Source: Mycolicibacterium aichiense (GTDB lineage Bacteria; Actinomycetota; Actinomycetes; Mycobacteriales; Mycobacteriaceae). Taken from it: a stretch of 64,000 bases of DNA. The stretch covers positions 1,302,001 to 1,366,000 of the forward strand of contig NZ_AP022561.1 in assembly GCF_010726245.1 (NCBI RefSeq), given 5' to 3'. The notes beneath the pieces were generated by a model. It searched no databases. It was not told the DNA's origin and worked only from the letters and a program-made list of their open reading frames with translations. Of the stretch, positions 45,623-54,870 are shown piece after piece; within the stretch, counting starts at the first letter, position 1; each line of letters opens with the position of its first letter. The translations under genes were made by a program, and so were the position numbers.

Positions 45623-47014
45623 ATGTCGAGGCCCGCCGACGCGGTTCGCCGTGTGATCAAGGCTTATGACGTGCGCGGTCTGGTCGGGCACGAGATCGAC
45701 GACGCGTTCGTCTCCGACGTCGCTGCCGCGTTCGCCCGCCTGATTCGCCAAGAAGGCGGCGATCGGATCGCGATCGGGTACGACATGCGGGAAAGCTCGC
45801 CGGCGCTCGCCGCGGCGTTCGCCGACGGGGTCACCGCCCAGGGGCTCGACGTGGTGCGGATCGGGCTGGCCTCCACCGATCAGCTGTACTTCGCGTCCGG
45901 TTTCCTGGACTGCGCCGGCGCCATGTTCACCGCCAGCCATAACCCGGCCGCCTACAACGGCATCAAGCTGTGCCGCGCCGGGGCCAAGCCCGTCGGCGAG
46001 GACACCGGACTGGCAACCATCCGCGACGAGGTGATCGCCGGAGTTCCGGGCTACGACGGGCCGCGCGGGCAGGTAAGCGATCAGGATGTGCTCGCCGACT
46101 ACGGCCAGTTCCTTCGTTCGCTGGTCGACGTCGCCGGATTGCGGCCGTTGCGGGTGGCGGTCGACGCCGGTAACGGCATGGCCGGCCACACCACGCCTGC
46201 GGTCCTCGGTCCCGTCGAGTCGCTGACGGTGTTGCCGCTGTATTTCGAACTCGACGGTTCGTTCCCCAACCACGAAGCCAATCCGCTGGAGCCGGCCAAT
46301 CTGGTCGACCTGCAGAAGTTCGTGGTGGAGACCGGCGCCGATATCGGGCTGGCGTTCGACGGCGACGCCGACCGCTGTTTCGTGGTGGACGAACGTGGCG
46401 GTCTCGTCTCGCCGTCGGCGGTCACCGCGTTGGTCGCCGGTCGCGAACTCTCCCGGGAGATCGGCGCCACCGTCATCCACAACCTGATCACCTCCCGTGC
46501 GGTACCCGAGTTGGTCGTGGAACGGGGCGGAACGCCGGTGCGGTCGCGCGTCGGGCACTCCTATATCAAGGCTCTGATGGCCGACACCGGGGCGATCTTC
46601 GGTGGTGAGCATTCGGCGCACTACTACTTCCGCGACTTCTGGGGTGCGGACTCGGGCATGCTGGCCGCGCTGCATGTGCTGGCCGCGTTGGGCGAGCAGG
46701 ACCGGCCGCTGTCGGAACTGATGGCGAACTACCAGCGCTACGAGGCCTCGGGCGAGATCAACTTCCGGGTGGCCGACGCACCGGCGTGCGTCGAATCCGT
46801 TCTGAAAGCCTTTGGGCACCAGACTGTCTCACTCGACCATCTCGACGGGGTGACTGTCGACCTCGGCGAGGGGGCCTGGTTCAACCTGCGCACCTCCAAC
46901 ACCGAACCGCTACTGCGGCTCAACGTCGAAGCGCGCAGCGCGCAGGAGATCGAGGAGATCGTCCGCCGCGTTTCCGAGGACATCGCGGCTCAGCCGGCCG
47001 GGGCGGCGCCATGA
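45623..47014 (+). CDS. manB: phosphomannomutase / phosphoglucomutase
   Basis: This 463-residue alpha-D-phosphohexomutase has the phosphoserine loop TASHNPAAYNG, the metal loop DGDADRC, the sugar loop GGEHSAHYYF and the phosphate-binding RTSNTEP near the C-terminus. It interconverts Man-6-P and Man-1-P, between ManA and ManC. AGGAG precedes the ATG. It overlaps tobH by 4 nt. Matches Rv3257c (pmmA/manB). Confidence 0.94.
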   Translation: MSRPADAVRRVIKAYDVRGLVGHEIDDAFVSDVAAAFARLIRQEGGDRIAIGYDMRESSPALAAAFADGVTAQGLDVVRIGLASTDQLYFASGFLDCAGAMFTASHNPAAYNGIKLCRAGAKPVGEDTGLATIRDEVIAGVPGYDGPRGQVSDQDVLADYGQFLRSLVDVAGLRPLRVAVDAGNGMAGHTTPAVLGPVESLTVLPLYFELDGSFPNHEANPLEPANLVDLQKFVVETGADIGLAFDGDADRCFVVDERGGLVSPSAVTALVAGRELSREIGATVIHNLITSRAVPELVVERGGTPVRSRVGHSYIKALMADTGAIFGGEHSAHYYFRDFWGADSGMLAALHVLAALGEQDRPLSELMANYQRYEASGEINFRVADAPACVESVLKAFGHQTVSLDHLDGVTVDLGEGAWFNLRTSNTEPLLRLNVEARSAQEIEEIVRRVSEDIAAQPAGAAP

Positions 47015-48087
47015 GCGCAGCACATGCCACCGTCGACCTCGACGACACCGAGGGCCTGCTGGAAGCCGACCGCGACGGACTCCTGCGGGCCGCCGCGATG
47101 GCGGGCGCTCAGGTCCGCGCCACCGCGGCTGCCGTCGACGAGGGCGAACTGGCACTGCTGGCCGCCGACTATCGGCCGCGGACCGTCATCTGGGTGGCTG
47201 CCCACGGTGCCGCCGAGAGCGCGGGTTCGATGCTGGCCGCCACCCTCGGTGGAGTCGCCGGGGAGCCGATCGTGGTGGCTGCCGAATCTCCGCCCTGGAT
47301 CGGTCCGCTCGACGTTCTCGTCGTGGCCGGCGACGACGCCGGGGATCCGGCGTTGGTGTCCGCCGCGGCGACGGCGGTGCGCCGCGGTGCCCGTGTGGTC
47401 GTCGCGGCGCCCTACGAGGGTCCGCTGCGCGACGCCACGGCGGGACGGACCGCGGTGCTCGAACCGCGATTGCGGACGCCCGACGAGTTCGGGTTGAGCC
47501 GCTACCTCGCGGCCGGCCTCGCGACGATGCAGGCTGTCGACCCGGCGCTGCAGACCGATCTGGCGGCCCTGGCCGACGAGCTCGACGCCGAAGCGTTGCG
47601 CAACAGCGCAAGTCGCGACGTGTTCACCAATCCGGCGAAGGCGCTGGCCGAGAAGATGTCGGGCAGGCAGGTGGTGCTCGCCGGGGATTGTACGGCCACT
47701 GTGGGGCTGGCCCGGTACGCCGCGACGGTGTTACTGCGACTGGCCGGCCAGGCCGTCGCCGCGGCCGGATTGTCCGACGCGCTGGTCGCGTTACGTACCG
47801 GCATCGCACATCAATTCGGCGATCCGGTGGACGCGTTGTTCCATGACGAGGAGCTCGACGGTCCGCTGTCGAGGGGGCCGAAGGTGCTGGCCCTGGCGCT
47901 GGACGCCGAACGCTCGATGCTGGCCGCCCGCGTGAGTGGTTTCGACGACGTCGAGCTGGTCGGGGCGCAAGACTTCGGGGAGGGGGAGTCGGTTCCGGCC
48001 CCGACAGGGCGAGCCGAACAGCAGCTCGCCACGCTTGCCGTCCGATTGCAGATGGCCGCGGTTTATCTCAGATTGGTGGGGGGATAA
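47011..48087 (+). CDS. SIS-domain, phosphosugar-isomerase-like protein (TobH)
   Basis: The protein is about 358 residues and shows SIS-like architecture similar to bifunctional phosphoglucose/phosphomannose isomerases, known as TobH in actinobacteria (Rv3256c). Catalytic residues cannot be confirmed by eye and activity is unproven. It lies between manB (ATGA overlap) and manA (7 nt gap), so a role in sugar-phosphate supply is likely. Confidence 0.82.
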   Translation: MSAAHATVDLDDTEGLLEADRDGLLRAAAMAGAQVRATAAAVDEGELALLAADYRPRTVIWVAAHGAAESAGSMLAATLGGVAGEPIVVAAESPPWIGPLDVLVVAGDDAGDPALVSAAATAVRRGARVVVAAPYEGPLRDATAGRTAVLEPRLRTPDEFGLSRYLAAGLATMQAVDPALQTDLAALADELDAEALRNSASRDVFTNPAKALAEKMSGRQVVLAGDCTATVGLARYAATVLLRLAGQAVAAAGLSDALVALRTGIAHQFGDPVDALFHDEELDGPLSRGPKVLALALDAERSMLAARVSGFDDVELVGAQDFGEGESVPAPTGRAEQQLATLAVRLQMAAVYLRLVGG

Positions 48088-48094
48088 CGTCCCA

Positions 48095-49321
48095 GTGGAA
48101 CTGCTACGTGGTGCGATACGCACCTACGCATGGGGATCTCGGACAGCCATCGCGGAGTTCACCGGAAGACCCTCGCCGACAGCGCATCCCGAAGCCGAGC
48201 TGTGGCTGGGCGCTCATCCGGGGGATCCGGCGCGGTTGGAGACTGCAGACGGCGAGAGGTCGTTGCTCGACGCCGTGCGCGCCGATCCGGATGGTCAGCT
48301 GGGACCTGCGGTACGTGGTCGTTACGGCGATGTGCTGCCCCTGCTGGTGAAGGTGCTGGCCGCCGAGGAGCCGCTGTCGCTGCAGGCCCATCCCAGCGCG
48401 GAGCAAGCCGTCGAAGGTTACGTGCGCGAGGACCGTCTTGGGGTGCCGCTCACCTCCCCGATCCGCAACTATCGCGACCGTAACCACAAGCCCGAACTTC
48501 TGGTCGCGCTCAGCGAATTCCACGCGCTCGGCGGTTTCCGCCCCGCCGCACGTTCGGTCGATCTGATGCGCGCCCTGGCGGTGCCGGAACTCGACCCGTT
48601 CATCGGACTTCTCAGCGGCCAGCCCGACGCCGACGGTCTGCGCGCCCTGTTCACCACCTGGATCACCGCACCGCAGCCCGATCTGGATGTGCTGATCCCT
48701 GCCGTCCTGGACGGAGCGGTGGACTATATGCGCTCCGGTGCAACAGAATTCGACGACGAAGCCAAGACGCTGCTGGAGCTGGGGGAGCGCTATCCCGGTG
48801 ATGCGGGTGTGCTGGCGGCCATGCTGCTCAACCGGATCACGCTGGCTCCCGGCGAGGCCATCTTCATGCCGGCAGGCAACCTGCACAGTTACATCCACGG
48901 CGTCGGAATGGAGGTGATGGCGAACTCGGACAATGTGCTTCGCGGTGGCCTGACTCCCAAGCACGTCGACGTCCCCGAGCTCTTGCGTGTGCTCGACTTC
49001 AGGCCTGCCGACGAGACGATGCTGCGCGCACCCACCCACCGCGACGGCATCGAGCTGGTCTACGAGACGCCCGCGAGTGAGTTCGCCGCGTGCATCCTCA
49101 TGCTCGACGGCGAGAACCTCGGCCACGAGATCGACGCCCCGTCACGTCACGACGGTCCCCAGATCCTGGTCTGCACCGAGGGTTCAGTGATTGTGCGCGC
49201 GAAGTCTGATGTGGTGGAGCTCAATCGCGGGTCGGCAGCCTGGGTGGCCGCCGACGACGGTCCGATCCGCCTGGAGGCGACTTCGCCCTCCCGGTTGTTC
49301 CGGGCTACGGTTGGCCTTTGA
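48095..49321 (+). CDS. manA: mannose-6-phosphate isomerase, class I
   Basis: This 408-residue type I phosphomannose isomerase has the zinc motif LSLQAHPS with the metal histidine, and the cupin region GEAIFMPAGNLHSYIHG. It converts fructose-6-P to mannose-6-P, feeding manB and manC. The GTG start gives the family N-terminus (VELLRGAIRTYAWG). The gene follows tobH by 7 nt. Confidence 0.94.
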   Translation: MELLRGAIRTYAWGSRTAIAEFTGRPSPTAHPEAELWLGAHPGDPARLETADGERSLLDAVRADPDGQLGPAVRGRYGDVLPLLVKVLAAEEPLSLQAHPSAEQAVEGYVREDRLGVPLTSPIRNYRDRNHKPELLVALSEFHALGGFRPAARSVDLMRALAVPELDPFIGLLSGQPDADGLRALFTTWITAPQPDLDVLIPAVLDGAVDYMRSGATEFDDEAKTLLELGERYPGDAGVLAAMLLNRITLAPGEAIFMPAGNLHSYIHGVGMEVMANSDNVLRGGLTPKHVDVPELLRVLDFRPADETMLRAPTHRDGIELVYETPASEFAACILMLDGENLGHEIDAPSRHDGPQILVCTEGSVIVRAKSDVVELNRGSAAWVAADDGPIRLEATSPSRLFRATVGL

Positions 49322-49347
49322 GCAACTGAGCCTGGGGAGGACACCGC

Positions 49348-50268
49348 ATGTCGACCGAGGGCAGCACCAAGGCGATTCTCGCGGCGCTGGCCGCCAACGC
49401 GGGCATCGCGGTCGCGAAGTTCGTCGGGTTCCTGATCACCGGCAGCTCCTCGATGCTCGCCGAGTCGGTGCACTCGGTCGCCGACACCTCGAATCAGGGG
49501 CTGTTGCTGTTCGGTCAGCGCCAGGCCCGCAAGCAGGCCGACAGCCTGCATCAGTTCGGGTACGGCCGCAGTCGCTACTTCTACTCGTTCGTCGTGGCGC
49601 TGGTGCTGTTCAGCCTGGGCTCGATCTTCGCCCTGTATGAGGGATACCACAAGATCGGCCACCCCGAACCGCTGACCTCGCCGATCGTGGCGGTGGTGAT
49701 CCTGGCGGTCGCAATCGCCTTGGAGTCGTACAGCTTTCGTACCGCGATGGTGGAGTCACGGCCGCTGAAGGGCACCAGTTCGTGGTGGCAGTTCATCCGC
49801 CGTTCGCGCAATCCCGAGCTGCCCGTTGTCCTGTTGGAGGACACCGGCGCCCTGATCGGTCTGGTGTTCGCGCTCGCCGGTGTGGGCTTGACGATCCTGA
49901 CCGGCAATCCGGTGTGGGACGGCGTCGGCACCGTCTTGATCGGCGTGCTGCTCGGGGTGATCGCCGTGATCCTGATGGTCGAGATGCACAGCCTGCTGAT
50001 CGGTGAGGGTGCCACGCCCGACGAATGCCGGGCGATTCAGTCGGCGCTCGAGCAGACCGCCAACGTCGACCGGGTCATCCACCTTCGAACCCAGTACCTG
50101 GGTCCCGAGGAGATGCTGGTCGGGGCCAAGATCGCGCTGGCCCCCGATACCGATCTGGCCACGGTGGCTGTCACCATCGACGCCGCGGAGGCGGCGGTGC
50201 GCTCGGCGGTGCCGGCCGCGAAAGTTATCTACCTGGAACCGGATCTGGATCGAGCGCTGGCGCGCTAG
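49348..50268 (+). CDS. cation diffusion facilitator (CDF) family transporter
   Basis: This 306-residue protein has about six membrane helices, with the first metal-site motif ESVHSVADTSNQ (H-x3-D) and the second on helix 5 (LLEDTGALIGL), followed by a C-terminal cytoplasmic domain. CDF proteins export Zn, Mn, Fe or Co in exchange for protons; the metal here is unknown. GGGGAGG precedes the ATG. From memory it is absent from this place in M. tuberculosis. It overlaps the monooxygenase gene by 44 nt, tail to tail. Confidence 0.88.
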   Translation: MSTEGSTKAILAALAANAGIAVAKFVGFLITGSSSMLAESVHSVADTSNQGLLLFGQRQARKQADSLHQFGYGRSRYFYSFVVALVLFSLGSIFALYEGYHKIGHPEPLTSPIVAVVILAVAIALESYSFRTAMVESRPLKGTSSWWQFIRRSRNPELPVVLLEDTGALIGLVFALAGVGLTILTGNPVWDGVGTVLIGVLLGVIAVILMVEMHSLLIGEGATPDECRAIQSALEQTANVDRVIHLRTQYLGPEEMLVGAKIALAPDTDLATVAVTIDAAEAAVRSAVPAAKVIYLEPDLDRALAR

Positions 50269-51616
50269 CGCGCTTGTGCGCCCACCACGACGTCATGTTG
50301 TGGCGGATCGCGCGCCCGATGATCGATGCGGGCGGAACCATGTACAGACTGTCCAGAAGACTGAACCGGCGCAGAAACCATTCCGCCAGAACACGATCGG
50401 TCTCCGCTGCGCCGAGGAATTGATCGAACAACGAGCCGACCGGTTGATACCACCACGGCGCCGATCCGTCGGTGCCGTGCAGGGTCAGGTCGCCGATCGC
50501 GTTCATCGTCCAGACGGGATACGTGGATTTGGCGGTGGCGCGGGCCAGTTCGTAGGCCAGGTGACGGGTATTGGAGTCCAGCAGCCGGCGCAGGTGCCCG
50601 GCCTGCAGCGCGGTCATCGTCATGCCCTGGCCGTAGGTCGGGTTGAAACTCGCGACGGCGTCGCCGATCGGGACGATCCCGCCGGGAAAGCGCTGGAGCT
50701 TGTCGTAGCGCCGCCACCGGCTCACCGGGTAGCGGTGGAAGGCGATGTCGCCCAAGGGTTCTCCCTGGCGGATCGCGGATGCCAGCGGTGCAGGCAGAAC
50801 CGCGTCGGCGACCTCGTGTATCTCGGACAGCGTCTGCGGCGGCGGGACGTGGTTGACGGTGAAGGTGGTCAGGCCCCAGGTGCCGTCCTCGTAGAACAGC
50901 ATGCCCAGCCCGGCCTGCTGGTTGCGTGACGCCCCCGCCACCACCACCTTCTCGGTGATCAGGCCGTCGGGGATGCGCAACTGCTGTGTGGCGTAACTGA
51001 TCCCGACATCAATGGTCTGTTCGCGGGGGCGGGCGAAACCCCATTCGTCCAGCCACGACGGCAACCGGGCGCCGCGGCCGGAGGCATCCACCACGAGGTC
51101 GGCGGCCACGAACTCGTGATCGCCGGGTGCGGACAACTCGACGCCGACGACGGATTGCCGCTCGCCGTCGAATCGCGGCGAGTTCACGTCACGCTGCACG
51201 ATCTGCACGTTCGGCAGGGCGACGGTGCGACGGCGGATCTGCCACTCGAGCTGCTTGCGGCTGGGGACGTAGGCGGTGAACTCGCGGTCCAGGGTGTGCC
51301 CGGTGCCCAGCACATGGCCGGCGGCGCCGAAGTGTATGCAGTCGGGCCGGTTCTCCAGTTTGGCCACCCCGGCGGCCACCATGTCGTCGAGCAGACCGGG
51401 AAACAGCGTTTCGAACTCGTGGGCACCTCGTGCCATGAGGATGTGTACGTGGCGGTCCTGGGGTACCGCGCCGCGGTGGGCGGGTTCCGGGGGCAGGGTG
51501 TCGCGTTCGTAGACGGTCACCCGGTCGTAGTGGTCGGACAGCACCCGGGCAGCACACAGCCCGGCGATGCTGGCCCCGATGACGATGGCATGGTGACGCT
51601 TCGGGGGTTGGCCCAC
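50225..51616 (-). CDS. FAD-dependent monooxygenase
   Basis: This 463-residue flavoprotein hydroxylase has an N-terminal GxGxxG-like FAD motif (AIVIGASIAGLCAARVL) and the second FAD motif GDAVASFNPTYGQGMTMTAL. It fits the Rv3254 family; the substrate is unknown. The GTG lies 10 nt after a minus-strand GGGTAT, with GGTTA 14 nt further up, a weak SigF-like arrangement. It is divergent from the permease. Confidence 0.88.
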   Translation of the reverse strand: MGQPPKRHHAIVIGASIAGLCAARVLSDHYDRVTVYERDTLPPEPAHRGAVPQDRHVHILMARGAHEFETLFPGLLDDMVAAGVAKLENRPDCIHFGAAGHVLGTGHTLDREFTAYVPSRKQLEWQIRRRTVALPNVQIVQRDVNSPRFDGERQSVVGVELSAPGDHEFVAADLVVDASGRGARLPSWLDEWGFARPREQTIDVGISYATQQLRIPDGLITEKVVVAGASRNQQAGLGMLFYEDGTWGLTTFTVNHVPPPQTLSEIHEVADAVLPAPLASAIRQGEPLGDIAFHRYPVSRWRRYDKLQRFPGGIVPIGDAVASFNPTYGQGMTMTALQAGHLRRLLDSNTRHLAYELARATAKSTYPVWTMNAIGDLTLHGTDGSAPWWYQPVGSLFDQFLGAAETDRVLAEWFLRRFSLLDSLYMVPPASIIGRAIRHNMTSWWAHKRASAPALDPDPVPGR

Positions 51617-51668
51617 GACCTCATAGATACCCGCTCAAACTTCTGCTAACCGGGGTAATAGAAGGAAC

Positions 51669-53156
51669 ATGCGAATGACCTCTAAGCGGCGGACCAAGTC
51701 GGTGGAGCAGTCCATCCTCGACACCGACGAGCCGGGCACCCGGCTCCGCAAGAATCTGACGTGGTGGGACCTCACGGTCTTCGGCGTCTCCGTCGTCGTG
51801 GGGGCGGGCATCTTCACCGTCACCGCGTCGACGTTCGGCAACATCACCGGTCCTGCCATCTCGGTGTCGTTCGTCATTGCTGCGCTGACCTGCGGTTTGG
51901 CTGCGCTGTGCTACGCCGAGTTCGCCTCGATGCTGCCCGTGGCCGGCAGCGCCTACACCTTCTCCTACGCGACGTTCGGGGAGTTCGTCGCCTGGATCAT
52001 CGGTTGGGACCTGATCTTGGAGTTCGCGGTCGGCGCCGCCGTGGTGGCCAAAGGCTGGTCCAGCTATCTGGGCACCGTCTTCGGTTTCTCCGGCGGGGTC
52101 GTGGCCATCGGCCCACTGAACTTCGACTGGGGTGCTCTGATCATCGTCGCGATCGTCACCACCCTGCTCGCGTTGGGCACCAAGCTCTCGGCGAACGTCT
52201 CCGCGGTGATCACGGCCATCAAGGTCGCCGTCGTCGCGCTCGTCGTCATCGTCGGGGCGTTCTACATCAAGGCGGCCAACTTCTCCCCGTTCGTGCCCTC
52301 AGCGGAGACCGGCAAAGGGGCGTCGGGAACCGGGGTCAACCAGTCGGTGTTCTCCCTGCTGACCGGCGCCGAGAGCAGTCATTACGGCTGGTACGGCGTG
52401 CTGGCCGGTGCCTCGATCGTGTTCTTCGCGTTCATCGGCTTCGACGTGGTCGCCACGACGGCGGAGGAAACCAAGAACCCACAGCGCGACGTCGCGCGGG
52501 GGATCCTCGCGTCGCTGGCCATCGTCACGGTGCTCTACGTGTCGGTGTCGATCGTGCTGTCGGGCATGGTGCGATTCAGTGAACTGCGCGACAAGGCCGA
52601 GAACGGTCACGCCAATCTCGCCACCGCCTTCTCGCTCAACGGGGTGGACTGGGCGGCCAAGGTGATCTCCATCGGAGCGCTGGCAGGCCTGACCACGGTG
52701 GTTATGGTGCTCATCCTCGGGCTGTCTCGGGTGTTGTTCGCCATGGCGCGTGACGGTCTGCTGCCGCGCCAGCTGGCCCAGACCGGCAGCCGCGGCACCC
52801 CGGTGCGGATCACCGTGCTGGTCGGCGTACTCACTGCGGTCGCGGCCACCGTCTTCCCGATCGACAAGCTCGAAGAGATGGTGAACGTCGGGACGCTGTT
52901 CGCGTTCATCCTGGTCTCGGCCGGCGTGATCATCCTTCGGCGGACCCGCCCGGACCTGGAGCGAGGGTTCCGTGCGCCGCTGGTCCCCGTGTTGCCGATC
53001 CTGTCGATCGCGGCGTGTGGCTGGCTGATGCTCAACCTCACCGGTCTGACCTGGATCCGGTTTGTGGTGTGGATGGTCATCGGGGTGGGGTTCTACCTGC
53101 TCTACGGGCGATCCCACTCGGTGCTGGCCAAGCGAGAGGCCGCCAACGCCGTCTGA
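51669..53156 (+). CDS. APC-family amino acid permease
   Basis: The 495 residues carry about 12-14 membrane segments with the APC substrate loop GVSVVVGAGIFTVTAS in helix 1 and FAFIGFDVVATTAEETKNP in helix 6. Closest in type to cationic amino acid transporters (Rv3253c). A second ATG two codons on is possible. It faces away from the monooxygenase and is followed by the alkB operon promoter. Confidence 0.9.
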   Translation: MRMTSKRRTKSVEQSILDTDEPGTRLRKNLTWWDLTVFGVSVVVGAGIFTVTASTFGNITGPAISVSFVIAALTCGLAALCYAEFASMLPVAGSAYTFSYATFGEFVAWIIGWDLILEFAVGAAVVAKGWSSYLGTVFGFSGGVVAIGPLNFDWGALIIVAIVTTLLALGTKLSANVSAVITAIKVAVVALVVIVGAFYIKAANFSPFVPSAETGKGASGTGVNQSVFSLLTGAESSHYGWYGVLAGASIVFFAFIGFDVVATTAEETKNPQRDVARGILASLAIVTVLYVSVSIVLSGMVRFSELRDKAENGHANLATAFSLNGVDWAAKVISIGALAGLTTVVMVLILGLSRVLFAMARDGLLPRQLAQTGSRGTPVRITVLVGVLTAVAATVFPIDKLEEMVNVGTLFAFILVSAGVIILRRTRPDLERGFRAPLVPVLPILSIAACGWLMLNLTGLTWIRFVVWMVIGVGFYLLYGRSHSVLAKREAANAV

Positions 53157-53168
53157 TTTACAAAACAG

Positions 53169-53192
53169 TGTCGTTTGTCTAGACACCCGACA
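53169..53192. promoter_or_regulatory. 24-bp dyad operator over the alkB promoter
   Basis: Left half-site TGTCGTTTGTCT (53169-53180) and the reverse complement of the right half (TGTCGGGTGTCT, from 53181-53192) agree at 10 of 12 positions. The dyad covers the -35 element of the promoter and is the likely site of the TetR encoded at the end of the operon. Confidence 0.68.
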
Positions 53193-53208
53193 AATCTGCC
53201 TCTATAGT
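53180..53208 (+). promoter_or_regulatory. alkB operon promoter
   Basis: TAGACA (53180-53185), a 17-nt spacer and TATAGT (53203-53208) form a near-consensus SigA-type promoter about 36 nt before the alkB GTG. The -35 lies in the dyad. Confidence 0.6.
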
Positions 53209-53243
53209 CAAGTCATCGCAACTTGACGTGGGAGGTAATTGTC

Positions 53244-54515
53244 GTGACGTCTCAACTGGACTCCGCCGCCGTTCCGGCGCCGGCCGCGCCGTGGCGGGAC
53301 AAGAAGCGCTATCTGTGGCTGATGGGCCTGATTGCGCCGACCGCACTATTCGTGGTGCTGCCGGTGGTCTGGGGTCTCAACCAGCTCGGCTGGACCGCGG
53401 TCTCGCAGGTGTTCTTCTGGATCGGGCCGGCACTGATCTACGTCCTGCTGCCGGCGCTGGACCTGAAGTTCGGCCGCGACGGGCAGAACCCGCCGGACGA
53501 ACTGATGGAGTATCTGGAGAACGACAAGTACTACCGGTACTGCACGTACGCGTTCATCCCGTTCCAGTTCGCCAGCCTGATCTTCGGCGCCTACATGTTC
53601 ACCGCGTCGAACCTGAGCTGGCTGGGCTACGAGGGCTCGCTGAGCTGGTTCGCCAAGATCGGTCTGGCGCTGTCGGTGGGCGTGCTCGGCGGAACGGGCA
53701 TCAACACCGCGCACGAACTCGGACACAAGAAGGACTCGCTGGAGCGCTGGCTGTCGAAGATCACGCTGGCGCAGACCTGCTACGGCCACTTCTACATCGA
53801 GCACAACCGCGGCCACCACGTCCGCGTCGCCACCCCGGAGGATCCGGCTTCGGCGCGCTTCGGGGAGACCTTCTGGGAGTTCCTGCCGCGCAGCGTGTTT
53901 GGTAGCGCCCGCTCAGCGCTCACACTCGAGGCGGCCCGCATCCGCAGGCTCGGCAAGAGCCCGTGGGATCCGCGTACCTGGCTGGGCAACGACGTTCTCA
54001 ACGCCTGGCTGATGTCGGTGGTGCTGTTCGGTGCGCTCATCGCGGTGTTCGGCCCCGCGCTGATCCCGTTCCTGATCATCCAGGCGGTGTTCGGCTTCTC
54101 GATGCTGGAATCGGTGAACTACCTGGAGCACTACGGGCTGCTGCGCCAGAAGAATGAGAACGGACGATACGAGCGGTGCTCGCCGCAGCACAGCTGGAAC
54201 TCCGACCATCTGGTGACCAACCTGTTCCTGTATCACCTGCAGCGGCACAGTGATCACCACGCCAACCCGACCCGGCGTTACCAGACTCTGCGCAGTATGT
54301 CCGAGGCGCCCGAATTGCCCAGCGGCTACGCGACTTTGATCGGCGTGACGTACTTCCCGTGGGTGTGGCGCCGGATGATGGACCACCGGGTGATCGAGCA
54401 CTACGACGGTGACATCTCACGAGTCAACATCGACCCGCGCCGGCGGGCGAAGATCCTGGCTCGCTATGGGGCCGACGAGCGCTTGCGCGAGGAGAAGAGG
54501 GGGGATGCCGCATGA
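53244..54515 (+). CDS. alkB: alkane 1-monooxygenase
   Basis: This 423-residue integral membrane non-heme diiron hydroxylase has the four diagnostic histidine motifs: HELGHKKD, EHNRGHHVRV, NYLEHYGL and LQRHSDHHAN. It converts medium/long n-alkanes to 1-alkanols using O2 and electrons from rubredoxin. The GTG after GGGAGG was chosen over an earlier in-frame ATG at 53223. It is followed without gaps by rubA, rubB and tetR. Confidence 0.95.
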   Translation: MTSQLDSAAVPAPAAPWRDKKRYLWLMGLIAPTALFVVLPVVWGLNQLGWTAVSQVFFWIGPALIYVLLPALDLKFGRDGQNPPDELMEYLENDKYYRYCTYAFIPFQFASLIFGAYMFTASNLSWLGYEGSLSWFAKIGLALSVGVLGGTGINTAHELGHKKDSLERWLSKITLAQTCYGHFYIEHNRGHHVRVATPEDPASARFGETFWEFLPRSVFGSARSALTLEAARIRRLGKSPWDPRTWLGNDVLNAWLMSVVLFGALIAVFGPALIPFLIIQAVFGFSMLESVNYLEHYGLLRQKNENGRYERCSPQHSWNSDHLVTNLFLYHLQRHSDHHANPTRRYQTLRSMSEAPELPSGYATLIGVTYFPWVWRRMMDHRVIEHYDGDISRVNIDPRRRAKILARYGADERLREEKRGDAA

Positions 54516-54685
54516 CCGCCTACCAGTGCCCGATCTGCGACTACGTGTACGACGAGGCGAAAGGTGCTGCGCGGGAGGGTTTTCCGCCCGGCACCGCCTG
54601 GGCCGACGTGCCCGACGACTGGTGCTGCCCCGACTGCGGGGTGCGAGAAAAAATTGACTTCGAAGAGATGGGTGTGAAGCAGTGA
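54512..54685 (+). CDS. rubA: rubredoxin (AlkG1-like)
   Basis: This 57-residue protein has CxxC pairs CPIC (6-9) and CPDC (39-42) for one iron. After the second pair it reads [10 protein letters not shown], one residue longer than RubB and containing an arginine. This is the feature described for AlkG1-type rubredoxins, which do not support AlkB in the known cases. It overlaps alkB and rubB by 4 nt. Confidence 0.93.
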   Translation: MTAYQCPICDYVYDEAKGAAREGFPPGTAWADVPDDWCCPDCGVREKIDFEEMGVKQ

Positions 54686-54870
54686 GCGAGCAGGACTTCA
54701 AGCTGTTCATCTGTGTGCAGTGCGGATTCGAGTACGACGAGGCCAAGGGCTGGCCGGAGGACGGCATCGCCCCGGGCACCCGCTGGGACGACATCCCGGA
54801 GGACTGGAGCTGCCCGGACTGCGGCGCGGCGAAGTCGGACTTCGAGATGGTGGAAGTCGCGAGGCCGTGA
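54682..54870 (+). CDS. rubB: rubredoxin (AlkG2-like, electron donor to AlkB)
   Basis: This 62-residue protein has CVQC (11-14) and CPDC (44-47) iron ligands, without the arginine insertion seen in RubA, so it is the likely functional donor to AlkB. The GTG start overlaps the rubA stop, and the tetR start overlaps its own stop. Confidence 0.94.
   Translation: MSEQDFKLFICVQCGFEYDEAKGWPEDGIAPGTRWDDIPEDWSCPDCGAAKSDFEMVEVARP

Noticed and set aside
51627..51651. SigF-like promoter for the flavin monooxygenase (GGTTA-N14-GGGTAT, minus strand)
   Set aside because: Spacer is one nt short of the other matches and the -35 is GTTA, so it is not counted with the four good matches.
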